Assembly: GCA_029213305.1 (NCBI GenBank)
Contig: JARGPA010000014.1
Coordinates: 1 to 64,000, forward strand
DNA length: 64,000 nucleotides
DNA from: Phycisphaerales bacterium
Lineage (GTDB): Bacteria; Planctomycetota; Phycisphaerae; Phycisphaerales; UBA1924
Direction: 5' to 3'
Shown here: positions 1 through 9,434 of the stretch, piece by piece
Layout: each line of letters starts with the position of its first letter
Position numbering within the stretch: the first letter of the stretch is position 1
Made by a program: the position numbers and the translations under genes
Notes under the pieces: generated by a model
Told to the model about the DNA's origin: nothing
The model's input: the letters and a program-made list of their open reading frames with translations, nothing else
The model's database searches: none

Positions 1-965
1 TCGATCGTGCGTTTCATGCCTTCTTCGAATCCGACTTTCGCTTCCCAGTTCATCAGTTCTTTCGCTCTTGAAACATCCAAGCATCGACGAGGTTGGCCAT
101 CGGGTTTGGTTGGGTCCCATTGAATTTTGTCGGCGATTGTTTCTTCTGTCGCAAACCCTGTGAGTTTCGCGATCATGTTGACCAAGTCTTTGATCGTGAT
201 CTCCATGTTCGTACCCAGATTAATTGGGGTTGGGTCATCCATCTTCTCAGCGGCTGTCAACAGTCCATCGGCGCAATCGTCGATGTATAAGAACTCGCGC
301 GAAGCACTCCCTGTTCCCCAGACAGGGAGGAAGTCATCGCCGCGATCGAGTGCTTCGACGCATTTGCGGATGAGCGCGGGGATCACATGCGACGAGTCGA
401 GATTGAAGTTGTCCCACGGGCCGTAGAGATTCACAGGGAGTACAAACGCGGACTTCATGCCGTACTGAAGTTTGTACGCGTCGAGCATCTGCCATGCGGC
501 TTTCTTCGCAACTCCGTATGGAGCGTTCGTCACTTCTGGATATCCATTCCAAAGATTATCTTCTTTGAATGGGATTGGAGTCATATTTGGGTATGCACAA
601 ATCGTACCGGTTTGGATGAACTTCCCGTCGCGTTCGATAAGACCATCCACGCGCGCTTGCTCGATGAGATGGAGCGCCATGGCCATGTTCGCGTAGAAGT
701 ATCGTCCAGGGTTTTTCATGTTCGCGCCGATCCCCCCAACTTCTGCAGCGAGATGCACAATCATCGTTGCGCGATCAGAACCGAAGCAATCGTTGTAAAG
801 AGACACACACGCGTCCTTTTCAGTCAGATCGTACTTTGCAGATCGTGGGATAAAGATCTGATTATCTTCAACGCCCCGAGCGTGGAGCCCTTCGACAATG
901 TGTCGTCCTAAGAACCCTGAACCACCTGTGATGATAATGCGTTGATCTGACCAGTTAAGTGACAT
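1..965 (-). CDS. fcl: GDP-L-fucose synthase-like NAD-dependent epimerase/reductase (partial, 3' end outside window)
   Basis: A short-chain dehydrogenase/reductase protein of which 321 codons are visible; the C-terminus lies beyond the left edge. It opens with a Rossmann dinucleotide site, GGSGFLGRH near residue 13. The catalytic pair appears as APYGVAKK (YxxxK), and the segment GTICAYPNMTPIPF is typical of GDP-4-keto-6-deoxymannose epimerase-reductases. The family makes GDP-L-fucose from the product of GDP-mannose 4,6-dehydratase, and a gmd gene sits at 6684-7742 on the same strand, so the two together would supply GDP-fucose for the surface polysaccharide. The ATG at 965 is the natural start. 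A related 4-keto-reductase specificity cannot be excluded. Confidence 0.88.
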   Translation of the reverse strand, partial: MSLNWSDQRIIITGGSGFLGRHIVEGLHARGVEDNQIFIPRSAKYDLTEKDACVSLYNDCFGSDRATMIVHLAAEVGGIGANMKNPGRYFYANMAMALHLIEQARVDGLIERDGKFIQTGTICAYPNMTPIPFKEDNLWNGYPEVTNAPYGVAKKAAWQMLDAYKLQYGMKSAFVLPVNLYGPWDNFNLDSSHVIPALIRKCVEALDRGDDFLPVWGTGSASREFLYIDDCADGLLTAAEKMDDPTPINLGTNMEITIKDLVNMIAKLTGFATEETIADKIQWDPTKPDGQPRRCLDVSRAKELMNWEAKVGFEEGMKRTI

Positions 966-1108
966 TGTTGATCTCCAATCCATACGAATAGTGTGTGCGG
1001 ATCATAGTGCAGAAACACGCAAAAAAACGCGTATTGATGTGATGGAAATCCAGAAGAGGACATGGAACTGAGCGTTGGATTCAACTTGTGAATACGACTT
1101 GTCCGTTG

Positions 1109-1168
1109 TCAGACAATAGGAAGAAAATCACATTGTCTGATCGTCCCCCTTTTTCATATCACGATATG
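1109..1168. promoter_or_regulatory. Two inverted repeats in a divergent promoter region
   Basis: Between the fucose synthase gene (minus) and the EEP gene (plus) lies a perfect 9-bp inverted repeat, TCAGACAAT at 1109-1117 and ATTGTCTGA at 1132-1140. Just after it is a 6-bp palindrome, CATATC-ac-GATATG, at 1155-1168. The second ends about 40 nt before the likely start codon of the EEP gene, so it could be an operator or a leader hairpin. No regulator is identified. Confidence 0.35.
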
Positions 1169-1208
1169 ATGAATTGAACCGATGTAATCGTTTTAGTTGA
1201 GTCAATCC

Positions 1209-2462
1209 ATGAGTAAACGATCTGAAAACAACCAAGCTCGATCTCTCGGCCTTATCGCGTGGGTGCGTCGACGGGTTTTGCCCAAACTTGCGAAACTGTG
1301 TGCATTCATCGGCTTGGCCATACTCGCGTTTTGGGTTTGTGGGCGCATACTCACGGATCAACACCTTTGGTCACAGTACATTTGGTGGATCCCTCCATTA
1401 TGGATGTTGGGTGCTGCATGGGGGTTTCTTGTTGCTTCTGCAGCGCTCGCTATCTTCTCTCGTCGACCCAGTGGGTTGTTGATTCGGCCGTTACTTCTCA
1501 TTGCGTGTATTGGGTGTACTGGATATCTATTGATAGGAGTTTGGCGCGTGCAACGCGTCGTTCTTCAAAGTCCTGATTCAGTAGACACGATTCGTATCAT
1601 GCATTGGAATATCTCTGCGAATAAGACTCGAAAAGATGGTTCACTCGATTGGATTCCTCAAGCAGAACCTGACATCGTACTACTCGCGAACGCAAGATGG
1701 GGAAAAGATCAACTCGCGTTGCTTGAGTTGCTTTCCGAGCTTGCGCCTGAAGAGCAAACCCATGAAGTGGTGCATGGGTTCCATGTCCCAGGTAAGATTG
1801 GACACTTCAGAGTTCATTCAAACGCAATGGTTGCTTCTCGTTATCCGATCATGAGAACTGGAATGATGACGATGGGAGAACTCGTCGATGAAGATTCACC
1901 AATTCGAACCAGCGGAGATCGAGGGTGGATCTTCTTTGCAGAGTTAGATATTCAAGAATATAAAAAAACCACACCGGTTGAAGAAACACCCCCTGTTCCT
2001 TTCGTGATTTGGTTTGTTGACTTGCCCAGCGATCCAACTGTTTGGCGCTATGAGTCGATGACTCAGGTGAAACAAAACATTGATCAATGGGCCGGCCGAT
2101 CATTTATTGTAAATCCAGAAACCACAGGTAAACGAGTGTGGATTGCATCGAACGAATCGCAGGAGTTCCCAGAACCTGATCTTGTAATGGGTGATTTTAA
2201 TACTCTGAGAGGATCAAACTCTCTAGACATTCTCGCGCCCAACATGATCGATGGATTCGACAAAGCAGGGTATGGCCGCGCTCGATCTTGGACTCCTCAG
2301 GTCAAAAACAAGTTTCTACGCCAACCATTCAAACTCGCTGATTGGCATATTGATCTCGCATTAGTCAATCCTGATTGGAAACCAGTGGGATATCAACTCA
2401 GAGACCCTACAGGCAATGGATACATGCCTCACAAGATGCAAATTCTTGATCTCGTCCAATAA
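1209..2462 (+). CDS. Membrane-anchored endonuclease/exonuclease/phosphatase-family protein
   Basis: About 417 residues. Three hydrophobic helices lie in the first 115 residues, followed by an exported-looking EEP-fold domain. EEP signatures are visible: MHWNIS near the domain start, DIVLLANARW, the metal/phosphate loop GDFNTLRGSNS, and HIDLALVN near the end. The usual terminal SDH motif is only MPHKM here, so catalysis is less certain than for the related protein at 13940-14953. The ATG at 1209 was chosen; a TTG at 1197 would add four residues and neither has a strong ribosome site. The family covers phosphodiesterases and nucleases; the substrate is unknown. Confidence 0.75.
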   Translation: MSKRSENNQARSLGLIAWVRRRVLPKLAKLCAFIGLAILAFWVCGRILTDQHLWSQYIWWIPPLWMLGAAWGFLVASAALAIFSRRPSGLLIRPLLLIACIGCTGYLLIGVWRVQRVVLQSPDSVDTIRIMHWNISANKTRKDGSLDWIPQAEPDIVLLANARWGKDQLALLELLSELAPEEQTHEVVHGFHVPGKIGHFRVHSNAMVASRYPIMRTGMMTMGELVDEDSPIRTSGDRGWIFFAELDIQEYKKTTPVEETPPVPFVIWFVDLPSDPTVWRYESMTQVKQNIDQWAGRSFIVNPETTGKRVWIASNESQEFPEPDLVMGDFNTLRGSNSLDILAPNMIDGFDKAGYGRARSWTPQVKNKFLRQPFKLADWHIDLALVNPDWKPVGYQLRDPTGNGYMPHKMQILDLVQ

Positions 2463-2553
2463 TCTTGTTGAACTCCGTTTTATATCCAACCGAAAAACAG
2501 GTACGGTCAAAATCGATTCCTGTATCGCAGTTTAAAATCATATCGAGGAAACT

Positions 2554-3924
2554 ATGAACATTCGTAATCTCTGTGTTGTCGCTGCTTTTGTAGTCATCGG
2601 CCTAATAAATCCTTCAGTTATAGGTGATGATTCCCAAACTGGGATTACATTGAACCATGATGGAAGTTTCAACTACCAAGGGTATTTAGAGTTTGAAGGA
2701 GTTCCTGCAAATGGAATCTATTTCTTTGAGGTTCATTTACTTGATAACAATGGGAACGAAATCGATCCTCGATTTGATATGCCTGGCCCGATCACGGTCA
2801 CGAATGGTTTATTCGACATGGACATCCTGATGGGTGGTACTCCAGTAGATGCTGATTTCTTTTGGCGCCATTACGGGAATATTGCCAAATCCATGCGAAT
2901 CAGCGTAGGACTCATCGAGGGGGGGCCTTATGAAACATTGAGTCCTGATGTTGAACTTGGGAGTTCGCCTCACGCGCTCCACTCATTGTTTACAAGTGCG
3001 ATTCAGTTTCCGTACTCCGACTCCTTTGGAAGTGATATGGGTGACCAAAGCACCATGATTACACTCACCCATGAGTTTGGAGGCACACTTATCAATCTCA
3101 ACGCGAGTATTGCAAACTCAAACTCGTTCATGACAATTAACGGAGCAGATCCGTCTGGGGAGGATTACGGTTCACAGAACGGAGCATTACAAATTGACGC
3201 TCTAGATAAACGAGCAGGCCTAGTCTCCATTGCGAGTGAGTTTGCGATTGTCGGCGTGATCCAAACACCAAATCCATTATCGACAGCTTCGATTTTTGGA
3301 CAAGTCTCCCCAGGAGTTGAAGCACTCGGTATCTGGGCACTCAATGTAAACAGCAACACCAGCGCTGCACTCGCAGGACCAAACTATGCAGGAGACTTTG
3401 AAGGAGACATACTCGCACGAAATGATTTAAGAGTACAAGGAGAACCGACTCGCGATTTCGCGACGGACAACCCATCTCCGATTGGGCCGCTAGCGTACGG
3501 GTCTATCTCAGCTTCGGGGCTCATCACATCAGGAACAGCGAACATGTCGTGTTTCTGGGATGATGCCAGCTCACTCTATGTCATCAGTGTCGATGGCGAA
3601 TCTATGAACTTTTCAACCCATATCGTGTCTATCAGTGTCGTCGACACTGCCGAACCTCGCTTGGCAACATTCAATCACGCAAGTGGTAAGATTGTTGTAA
3701 AAATATGGGATATCAACTCTGGAAATATCGTCGTTCAAGACAACTTCTCGATCGTGATCTATGACCCAGCCGCGACCACACTCAACCGTCTCCCAGCGCC
3801 CGATGGCACGGACGAAGACAAGTACACCGAACAAACTGGTGCACAGTTGATCCAGACCCAACCACGCAATGAGCCGGTTGAACCGTTCGAAAACTACGGA
3901 TCAGGAATCAATACAGAAAACTAA
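2554..3924 (+). CDS. Secreted hypothetical protein of Phycisphaerae repeat type
   Basis: 456 residues with a signal peptide (MNIRNLCVVAAFVVIGL, cleavage probably near residue 24). Residues 35-150 read as a compact beta domain: a FNYQGYLEFEG opening, a GLFDMDILMG strand and a LSPDVELGSSPHALHS ending. This pattern recurs at the N-terminus of secreted or tail-fibre-like proteins in planctomycetes. The rest is rich in small and polar residues with no catalytic motif I recognise. A good ribosome site (GAGGAAACT) precedes the ATG. It converges on the MBOAT gene with a 14-nt gap. Function unknown; probably a surface or extracellular protein. Confidence 0.7.
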   Translation: MNIRNLCVVAAFVVIGLINPSVIGDDSQTGITLNHDGSFNYQGYLEFEGVPANGIYFFEVHLLDNNGNEIDPRFDMPGPITVTNGLFDMDILMGGTPVDADFFWRHYGNIAKSMRISVGLIEGGPYETLSPDVELGSSPHALHSLFTSAIQFPYSDSFGSDMGDQSTMITLTHEFGGTLINLNASIANSNSFMTINGADPSGEDYGSQNGALQIDALDKRAGLVSIASEFAIVGVIQTPNPLSTASIFGQVSPGVEALGIWALNVNSNTSAALAGPNYAGDFEGDILARNDLRVQGEPTRDFATDNPSPIGPLAYGSISASGLITSGTANMSCFWDDASSLYVISVDGESMNFSTHIVSISVVDTAEPRLATFNHASGKIVVKIWDINSGNIVVQDNFSIVIYDPAATTLNRLPAPDGTDEDKYTEQTGAQLIQTQPRNEPVEPFENYGSGINTEN

Positions 3925-3938
3925 CCATGTATCTGTGA

Positions 3939-5603
3939 TTAGAACTGGAAGTAGATGAAAGCGCTCGATTGTGAAGGCCAGCCGTAGAAGAACAGAATAC
4001 CGAGTGTTGCATAGATCACAACCCGGATCGGCCATGGGGTGCTGTTGAGTCGCTCGTCCCATCTCTTTGATACAAATCCAACAAGATGAAGCATGCAGAA
4101 TAGTGTTATTGCAAGGAGTGCGGTGACTGGACTTCCTCTTCCCAACCCGATCGCTCCTAGTGAGAGGCGGCCGTCGAACAGGACATACTTTTGCATGCAA
4201 TATGCAAGATCATTAAAATCGCTGACACGGAAGATCAACCAACCAAGAAGCCAGAGATAGGTCGTCGCGCCCCATCTAAAAAATGTTCCCACTTTCGTGT
4301 GAAGTACACGATAGAGAGTTGTGTCTTTTGGTGCGATTGCTTGAAGCACACGATTCAGACACAAGAGAACACCTTGGTATCCACCCCATATGACGAAGTT
4401 CCACGAGGCGCCGTGCCAGAGTCCGCCGAGCAACATTGTGAGCATGAGATTGATATATGTGAACGAAGGACCCTTGCGTGAACCACCAAGTGGTATGTAC
4501 AGATAGTCTCTCAACCATGAGGAGAGTGAGATGTGCCATTTGCGCCAGAAGTCGATGATAGAAGTAGAGAAGTAGGGGAAGTTGAAGTTGAGTGGGATCT
4601 CGACTCCAAACACGCGAGAGATCCCTCTTGCGATGTCTGTGTATCCCGAAAAATCGCAATAAATTTGCACTGCAAAGAGCGCTGCGCCGAGCATAATCAC
4701 GATACTGGATTGTCCACCCGGGTTCTCGAAAATAGTGTTGACCATTGGCGCGACATTATCTGCAATCAGCACCTTCTTAAATAGGCCTACCAGCGCGAGG
4801 TTCATTCCTGATCGCATTGATTGCCCTGTAACTGTCCAGGGTTTATCGAGTGTGGGAAAGAGTTGTTGTGGACGAAGGATCGGCCCTGCGACTAGCTGAG
4901 GAAAGTACGCAACAAAGAGTGCAACTTTAAGAAGAGATCGCTCTGCTTTGATGTCCCCCCGATACGCATCGATCGTGTAGCTCATTGTCTGGAATGTATA
5001 GAAACTAATTCCGACAGGGAGCGTGACTTTGAGAGCCGGAGCGGCCCACTCGATTCCTGATTGAGCAACCACAGTATCGATTGAATCGATAAAGAAATTA
5101 AAGTACTTGAAGAAGGCCAGCATCCCAAGGTTTGCGATGATGGAAGTGATCAGGAACGCTTTTTTACGGCCTTTATCCGAAAGCTTGAAGTAAAATCCAT
5201 ATGCAATGGGACCGATTACTGAGAACATGAGCCCGAGGGAAATCGCAGCGTAGTTTTCAGTGTTGAGAGTTACAAGAGGATTATCAATAAACGCGCTCAA
5301 CCCTTGCGTTTGAAGCTCAGGCCAATTCGGAAGCATGAGCCCGAGGGTTGCCACTCCCATAATGGAAGCCATTTTAATTCGCTTCTTCGCAGAGAGCCTG
5401 TGATTGTCAATCCCGAGTGCTGCGGTATAGTCGATGAGAGTTGAGAGAATTATGAGGAGTACGAAGCGAGCGTCCCACCAGCCGTAGAAGATGTAGCTTG
5501 TGATGAGTAGGAAGAGCTGCTGTTGTCTTGCGTTTCGGTTCCAGATGAGCCAGCCGAGAACAATGATGAAGAGAACGAGAAACTCGGGTGTTTGGAAGAG
5601 CAT
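3939..5603 (-). CDS. MBOAT-family polysaccharide O-acyltransferase (AlgI-like)
   Basis: 554 residues, strongly hydrophobic, with about 11-13 membrane segments. The MBOAT hallmark WHGASWNFVIWG, holding the catalytic histidine, is in the second half. The nearby segment YFSTSIIDFWRKWHISLSSW is also typical of AlgI/DltB-like enzymes. Family members move acetyl groups across the inner membrane to a periplasmic partner that modifies a polysaccharide. The upstream gene ends exactly where this one starts (no gap), and its SGNH-like product is the expected partner. Acetyl as the donor group is inferred from the family. Confidence 0.93.
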   Translation of the reverse strand: MLFQTPEFLVLFIIVLGWLIWNRNARQQQLFLLITSYIFYGWWDARFVLLIILSTLIDYTAALGIDNHRLSAKKRIKMASIMGVATLGLMLPNWPELQTQGLSAFIDNPLVTLNTENYAAISLGLMFSVIGPIAYGFYFKLSDKGRKKAFLITSIIANLGMLAFFKYFNFFIDSIDTVVAQSGIEWAAPALKVTLPVGISFYTFQTMSYTIDAYRGDIKAERSLLKVALFVAYFPQLVAGPILRPQQLFPTLDKPWTVTGQSMRSGMNLALVGLFKKVLIADNVAPMVNTIFENPGGQSSIVIMLGAALFAVQIYCDFSGYTDIARGISRVFGVEIPLNFNFPYFSTSIIDFWRKWHISLSSWLRDYLYIPLGGSRKGPSFTYINLMLTMLLGGLWHGASWNFVIWGGYQGVLLCLNRVLQAIAPKDTTLYRVLHTKVGTFFRWGATTYLWLLGWLIFRVSDFNDLAYCMQKYVLFDGRLSLGAIGLGRGSPVTALLAITLFCMLHLVGFVSKRWDERLNSTPWPIRVVIYATLGILFFYGWPSQSSAFIYFQF

Positions 5604-6662
5604 TTAGTTTTGCTCCCGAGCTGTTTGATCGAAATGACTCCGGAGTGCTTGTCCGAGGATCGCACTAAACTTTCTAGCTCCACCCCGATTCGGGTGGATT
5701 GCATCTGCGAACTCATCAGAGGATAGTGTCTTTGTGAGATCGATTACAACAACTCCAGTACTCTGGGATATCTCGTTCATTGCTTGAGCGAATGCAACCT
5801 CTGCATTTGAAAAAGCTTCGTCTGCTAGTGGGTTTGTTGGCGCAATGACGAGAATCGGAGTTGTACTTGTTTGCAATATCTGTTGAATTGTGCTTTGGAT
5901 GAACGCAATCCCATCAATGTTGTCATCCTTGGTTCTCTCATCGAGATTAAAAGCAATTTGATCGAGATGCCGTTGGAGTTTCTGTCCTGCGATATCCTGA
6001 TTGATTTGATATGGTGCGTTGAGCTCAAGTGGTTTGGGTGGAAGAACACCCTTGCGAGTTCTCACACGCACCTGATCATTCAAATGTCGAAGCGGAATTG
6101 ATCGGAGTGAAACAAGTGTTTGAAAATCTGTTGCATCTAAACGTGATCTTGCGTCAGGACTGAGTCCTGGGATAGTTTGTTCGTTGAGCCAATCAGCTTG
6201 ATTATGGAAGTTCGCAAATCGCATCGCAGATGCTACTTCCGGGTTGATTGGTACGATGCGCCCAATAGTTTCAGGCCGGAGAATCCAGACAAGGATTTGA
6301 GGGTTGCTCTCTAACACTCGTCCAATGTAGAGTCTCCCAGAGAGGAGATCGAGACTGTTTACTGCTTGGTTTTCTACTGCAAATCCGGAATCGAGTTCTT
6401 GTTGAACACTTGTTGCTTCGAGGCCTTCAACGCCTACTGAGTTACTGACAAGTACAACCCTGTTCGAATCCACAGGGGACGAGTCGAGTCGCTCTTCAAG
6501 TTTCACAATCCGCGAGAGATCTCCGGGGAACCCTATTCGTGGAATGATGAATACTGAAAGAACAACATATGCGATAACAACACCCGCAAGAATCGGGATC
6601 GCGATCGTACAAAGTTCAGCGATCGCGCGAACCGATTCTAATTTAGGTTTTGCTTCCGGCAT
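5604..6662 (-). CDS. SGNH/AlgX-like membrane-anchored acetyltransferase partner of the MBOAT protein
   Basis: 352 residues with one N-terminal membrane helix (about residues 17-37) and a predicted periplasmic domain. A nucleophile-block-like VLVSNSVGVEGL occurs near residue 70, and the C-terminal FADAIHPNRGGARKF gives the Asp-x-x-His pair of SGNH hydrolases. Proteins of this layout (AlgJ/AlgX/DltD type) take acyl groups delivered by an adjacent MBOAT protein and transfer them to a glycan. The stop codon directly abuts the MBOAT start, so translation is probably coupled. The target polymer is not known. Confidence 0.75.
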   Translation of the reverse strand: MPEAKPKLESVRAIAELCTIAIPILAGVVIAYVVLSVFIIPRIGFPGDLSRIVKLEERLDSSPVDSNRVVLVSNSVGVEGLEATSVQQELDSGFAVENQAVNSLDLLSGRLYIGRVLESNPQILVWILRPETIGRIVPINPEVASAMRFANFHNQADWLNEQTIPGLSPDARSRLDATDFQTLVSLRSIPLRHLNDQVRVRTRKGVLPPKPLELNAPYQINQDIAGQKLQRHLDQIAFNLDERTKDDNIDGIAFIQSTIQQILQTSTTPILVIAPTNPLADEAFSNAEVAFAQAMNEISQSTGVVVIDLTKTLSSDEFADAIHPNRGGARKFSAILGQALRSHFDQTAREQN

Positions 6663-6683
6663 TCACTATGTAATATAGCTCGC

Positions 6684-7742
6684 TTACTGATCGTGACCAG
6701 TAAACTCTGGCAACTTATGTCCAGCATCCTTGAGTGTCTTCTCGCGTGAAGCAAGCTCCATGTCGTGCTCTACCATCATCGCGGCGAGCTCTTCAACAGT
6801 TGTTTCTGGAACCCATCCTAGTTTTTCCTTGGCCTTTGTAGGATCGCCCAAGAGCAAATCAACTTCAGCAGGGCGCAGATATCTTGGATCAAACTCAACA
6901 TGGTCGTCGAAGTTGAGGCCGACAGAGTTGAAGGCCATCTCTGCAAACTCGCGCACAGAGATCGTGCGTCCAGTTGCAACAACATAGTCATCCGCTTCAG
7001 GCATTTGAAGCATCATCCACATCATCTTGACATAGTCTCCAGCGAATCCCCAATCGCGTTTCGCGTCGAGGTTACCGAGGTAGACTTTGTCTTGCATACC
7101 GAGTTTGATTCGGCCGACCGCGCGAGTGATCTTGCGAGTCACGAAGGTTTCGCCGCGACGAGGGGATTCATGATTAAAGAGAATACCACATGACGCGTGC
7201 ATTCCGTATGATTCACGGAAGTTGACAGTTGCCCAGTGCGCCATGACCTTTGCACACGAGTATGGTGATCGAGGCCAGAAAGGTGTGGATTCTGATTGAG
7301 GAACTTCGAGCACCTTGCCGTACATTTCTGACGAGCTTGCTTGGTAGTAACGAACCTGTTGTCCTGACTTGTCTTGGAAATCACGGATCGCTTCGAGCAG
7401 ACGAAGTGCGCCCATACCCACTGTGTCCGCGGTATAAATAGGCATGTCAAAAGAAACACGGACATGTGATTGAGCGCCGAGATTATAAACCTCGTGAGGC
7501 TTAACCGTATCGATCACTTTGTTGATATTGTTTGCGTCACACAAGTCGCCGTAATGCAGTTTGAGCTTTGCGCCATCGAGATGCGGATCTTGGTAGATAT
7601 CGTCGAGTCGTTCCGTGTTAAAGGATGAAGCTCTTCGGATAATGCCGTGAACCTCGTACCCCTTTGAGAGGAGGAACTCTGCGAGGTAAGATCCGTCTTG
7701 TCCGGTGATCCCGGTAATCAGTGCGCGTTTCGTGTCGCTCAT
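6684..7742 (-). CDS. gmd: GDP-mannose 4,6-dehydratase
   Basis: 352 residues, the usual length. It has the NADP site [15 protein letters not shown] at the N-terminus, SSSEMYGKV with the catalytic Ser/Glu region, and the [10 protein letters not shown] motif (YxxxK). The segments [18 protein letters not shown] and [18 protein letters not shown] are near-invariant in Gmd. It converts GDP-D-mannose to GDP-4-keto-6-deoxymannose in the cytosol, the first committed step to GDP-L-fucose. It lies 21 nt upstream of the acetyltransferase pair on the same strand, and the fucose synthase at the left edge completes the pathway. Confidence 0.97.
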   Translation of the reverse strand: MSDTKRALITGITGQDGSYLAEFLLSKGYEVHGIIRRASSFNTERLDDIYQDPHLDGAKLKLHYGDLCDANNINKVIDTVKPHEVYNLGAQSHVRVSFDMPIYTADTVGMGALRLLEAIRDFQDKSGQQVRYYQASSSEMYGKVLEVPQSESTPFWPRSPYSCAKVMAHWATVNFRESYGMHASCGILFNHESPRRGETFVTRKITRAVGRIKLGMQDKVYLGNLDAKRDWGFAGDYVKMMWMMLQMPEADDYVVATGRTISVREFAEMAFNSVGLNFDDHVEFDPRYLRPAEVDLLLGDPTKAKEKLGWVPETTVEELAAMMVEHDMELASREKTLKDAGHKLPEFTGHDQ

Positions 7743-7940
7743 AGTGAGTATCTTCCGCTGGTTAACTAAAGTCCGTGTTGATTATCACGACGATTGATCG
7801 TGTGAATGGTATTGTTGGAACATCGGCTCACAAAGCCAGCATATTGATCCAGAATTCCAATCGAATCAGAACCTTTTGTACGAAGATTCAATACGAAAGA
7901 TCATGATTGGAACCGATCGCGTCCACAATTCGAGGAATTC

Positions 7941-9311
7941 TCAGAGAGAATCGCCTTCAGAGCTTTCGTGCTGAATCTGAGTCTCAACTGGATTCGCATT
8001 CAACAACGATCCTGTTGTCAGAACCGCGAGCATCCCAGCGAGTGCACATGACCCGATAACCAACCATCTCATCGACAACTCTGGACGTTTTACTCTGTTT
8101 GATCGCGCGAGGATCAATAGGAACATGATCAACAACATGGGCTCATGGTACCTTTGCCAGCTCGCATGGTTTGCGCTTTGCGCGAGCACAAACGCGATGA
8201 ACGCGCCGATCCATATCCATGCGTCTCGACGATTGACAAGATTGAACCATACAACAAGGAGCACTGATCCTGAGATTGACCCAAGGACATAGACTGGAGA
8301 TCGTTGAGCAATCACTGGGAGCTTGTTGATGAGGTTCCACCAGCCGCTATATCGCCCAGCGTCGTATGAGTATGACGACTCTGGAACAATACCAAGCGCC
8401 ATACCGATGAGTGCTGCAACAAGCACCCAAGACCATTGATGTTTCCATGTGTCTTTGATTGATTCCCAAAGCATTGGAACAAAGAAGACACTCAAGATTG
8501 CAAGTTGTGTGAGTATAAATCCAGGCGTTGCGAGATTTGGACCTTGATGAAGCCCTTGAAAAGTAGGGGGAACAAGTCCACCCCAGGTTGCAACGAACCA
8601 AACAATCGCAGACGCCGCCGGTATCGTTAGTCCAACTGCAATAACCGTCCTACCAGAACGATTGATCACATTAGAGAACAGCTTCGAAGGCGATGGAGCT
8701 TCTTCGATTGTCCCCAACCACGCGCTGAACCAGATCACTCCGGCGATCCAGATGTGAATCTGTCGGATCCACACAAGCGCAAAGAGGATGACACTTGAGA
8801 GCGCCCATGTTTTCCATGTTGCATGCTCTTTGAGTGAGAGCATCAATATCAACAAAACCCCAAACCATCCTGCATTGTCTGGGAGCAGCCAGACCCCTGG
8901 ATAGAACACATACATCGATGTGATCATCGGGAGCATCAGAATGGTGGATACTTTTCCAAATCGATTCGCGAGAACCCAAGTCAAGAATCCAAACATCGCA
9001 AGAGTCCAAGCACTTGCAATGAGTTGAATACCCATATGTCCGAATCCAACTTTCACAAACGGAGAAAGCAACAAGTGATACCCTGGGGTTGTCGCGGATG
9101 GATAATCAGACAGATCTGGGCTTGGGAGTTGTTGGGAGAACTGTTGGATTGCTAACCAGTGATAATTCAGGTCATCAGCTGCGCCTCGGCCTGAAAGATT
9201 AGAAGTCAAGATGAGACCCCAACTCATCACGGTGACCAATCCGAGGACGATCAATACTGACCAAATCCGATCAGAAATTGATACTTGAGATGTTGTACTG
9301 ACTAAATCCAT
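7941..9311 (-). CDS. Polytopic membrane protein, GT-C glycosyltransferase-like
   Basis: 456 residues with about 10-12 membrane segments. The first periplasmic loop holds GRGAADDLNYHW followed by PSATTPGYHLLLSPF. An acidic pair (DD) in the first large loop plus a proline-rich TTPGYH segment is the layout of GT-C lipid-linked-sugar transferases, so a polyprenyl-phosphate sugar donor is plausible. It is divergent from a polyprenyl-phosphate phosphoribosyltransferase gene, whose product could be the donor lipid. No close family could be named. Its ribosome site lies in a small hairpin (9318-9336). Confidence 0.55.
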   Translation of the reverse strand: MDLVSTTSQVSISDRIWSVLIVLGLVTVMSWGLILTSNLSGRGAADDLNYHWLAIQQFSQQLPSPDLSDYPSATTPGYHLLLSPFVKVGFGHMGIQLIASAWTLAMFGFLTWVLANRFGKVSTILMLPMITSMYVFYPGVWLLPDNAGWFGVLLILMLSLKEHATWKTWALSSVILFALVWIRQIHIWIAGVIWFSAWLGTIEEAPSPSKLFSNVINRSGRTVIAVGLTIPAASAIVWFVATWGGLVPPTFQGLHQGPNLATPGFILTQLAILSVFFVPMLWESIKDTWKHQWSWVLVAALIGMALGIVPESSYSYDAGRYSGWWNLINKLPVIAQRSPVYVLGSISGSVLLVVWFNLVNRRDAWIWIGAFIAFVLAQSANHASWQRYHEPMLLIMFLLILARSNRVKRPELSMRWLVIGSCALAGMLAVLTTGSLLNANPVETQIQHESSEGDSL

Positions 9312-9317
9312 CGCTCA

Positions 9318-9336
9318 CCCTATCGGCTCAATAGGG
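9318..9336 (-). promoter_or_regulatory. Hairpin overlapping the ribosome binding site of the GT-C-like gene
   Basis: On the minus strand CCCTAT, a 7-nt loop and ATAGGG form a perfect 6-bp stem. The downstream arm runs into AGGGTGA, the apparent Shine-Dalgarno sequence 5-6 nt before the ATG at 9311. The fold would hide the ribosome site, which suggests translational control but could be incidental. Confidence 0.4.
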
Positions 9337-9434
9337 CATTTGTTCTTGGATTGATCAAGAATGTTGATCTTCTGCGCAGGTTTTGTGTGAACTCTTGAGT
9401 CGATCCACTCGTTATGTCGATGGCTGAGTAACAC

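Noticed and set aside
387-911. Open frames on the plus strand in the first kilobase (up to 174 codons)
   Set aside because: They lie opposite the GDP-fucose synthase frame, whose motifs run unbroken to the window edge; the plus-strand translations have no family signature.
7855-7913. Inverted repeat TTCCAATC / GATTGGAA upstream of gmd
   Set aside because: Arms are only 8 bp and separated by more than 40 nt, which is expected by chance in this composition.
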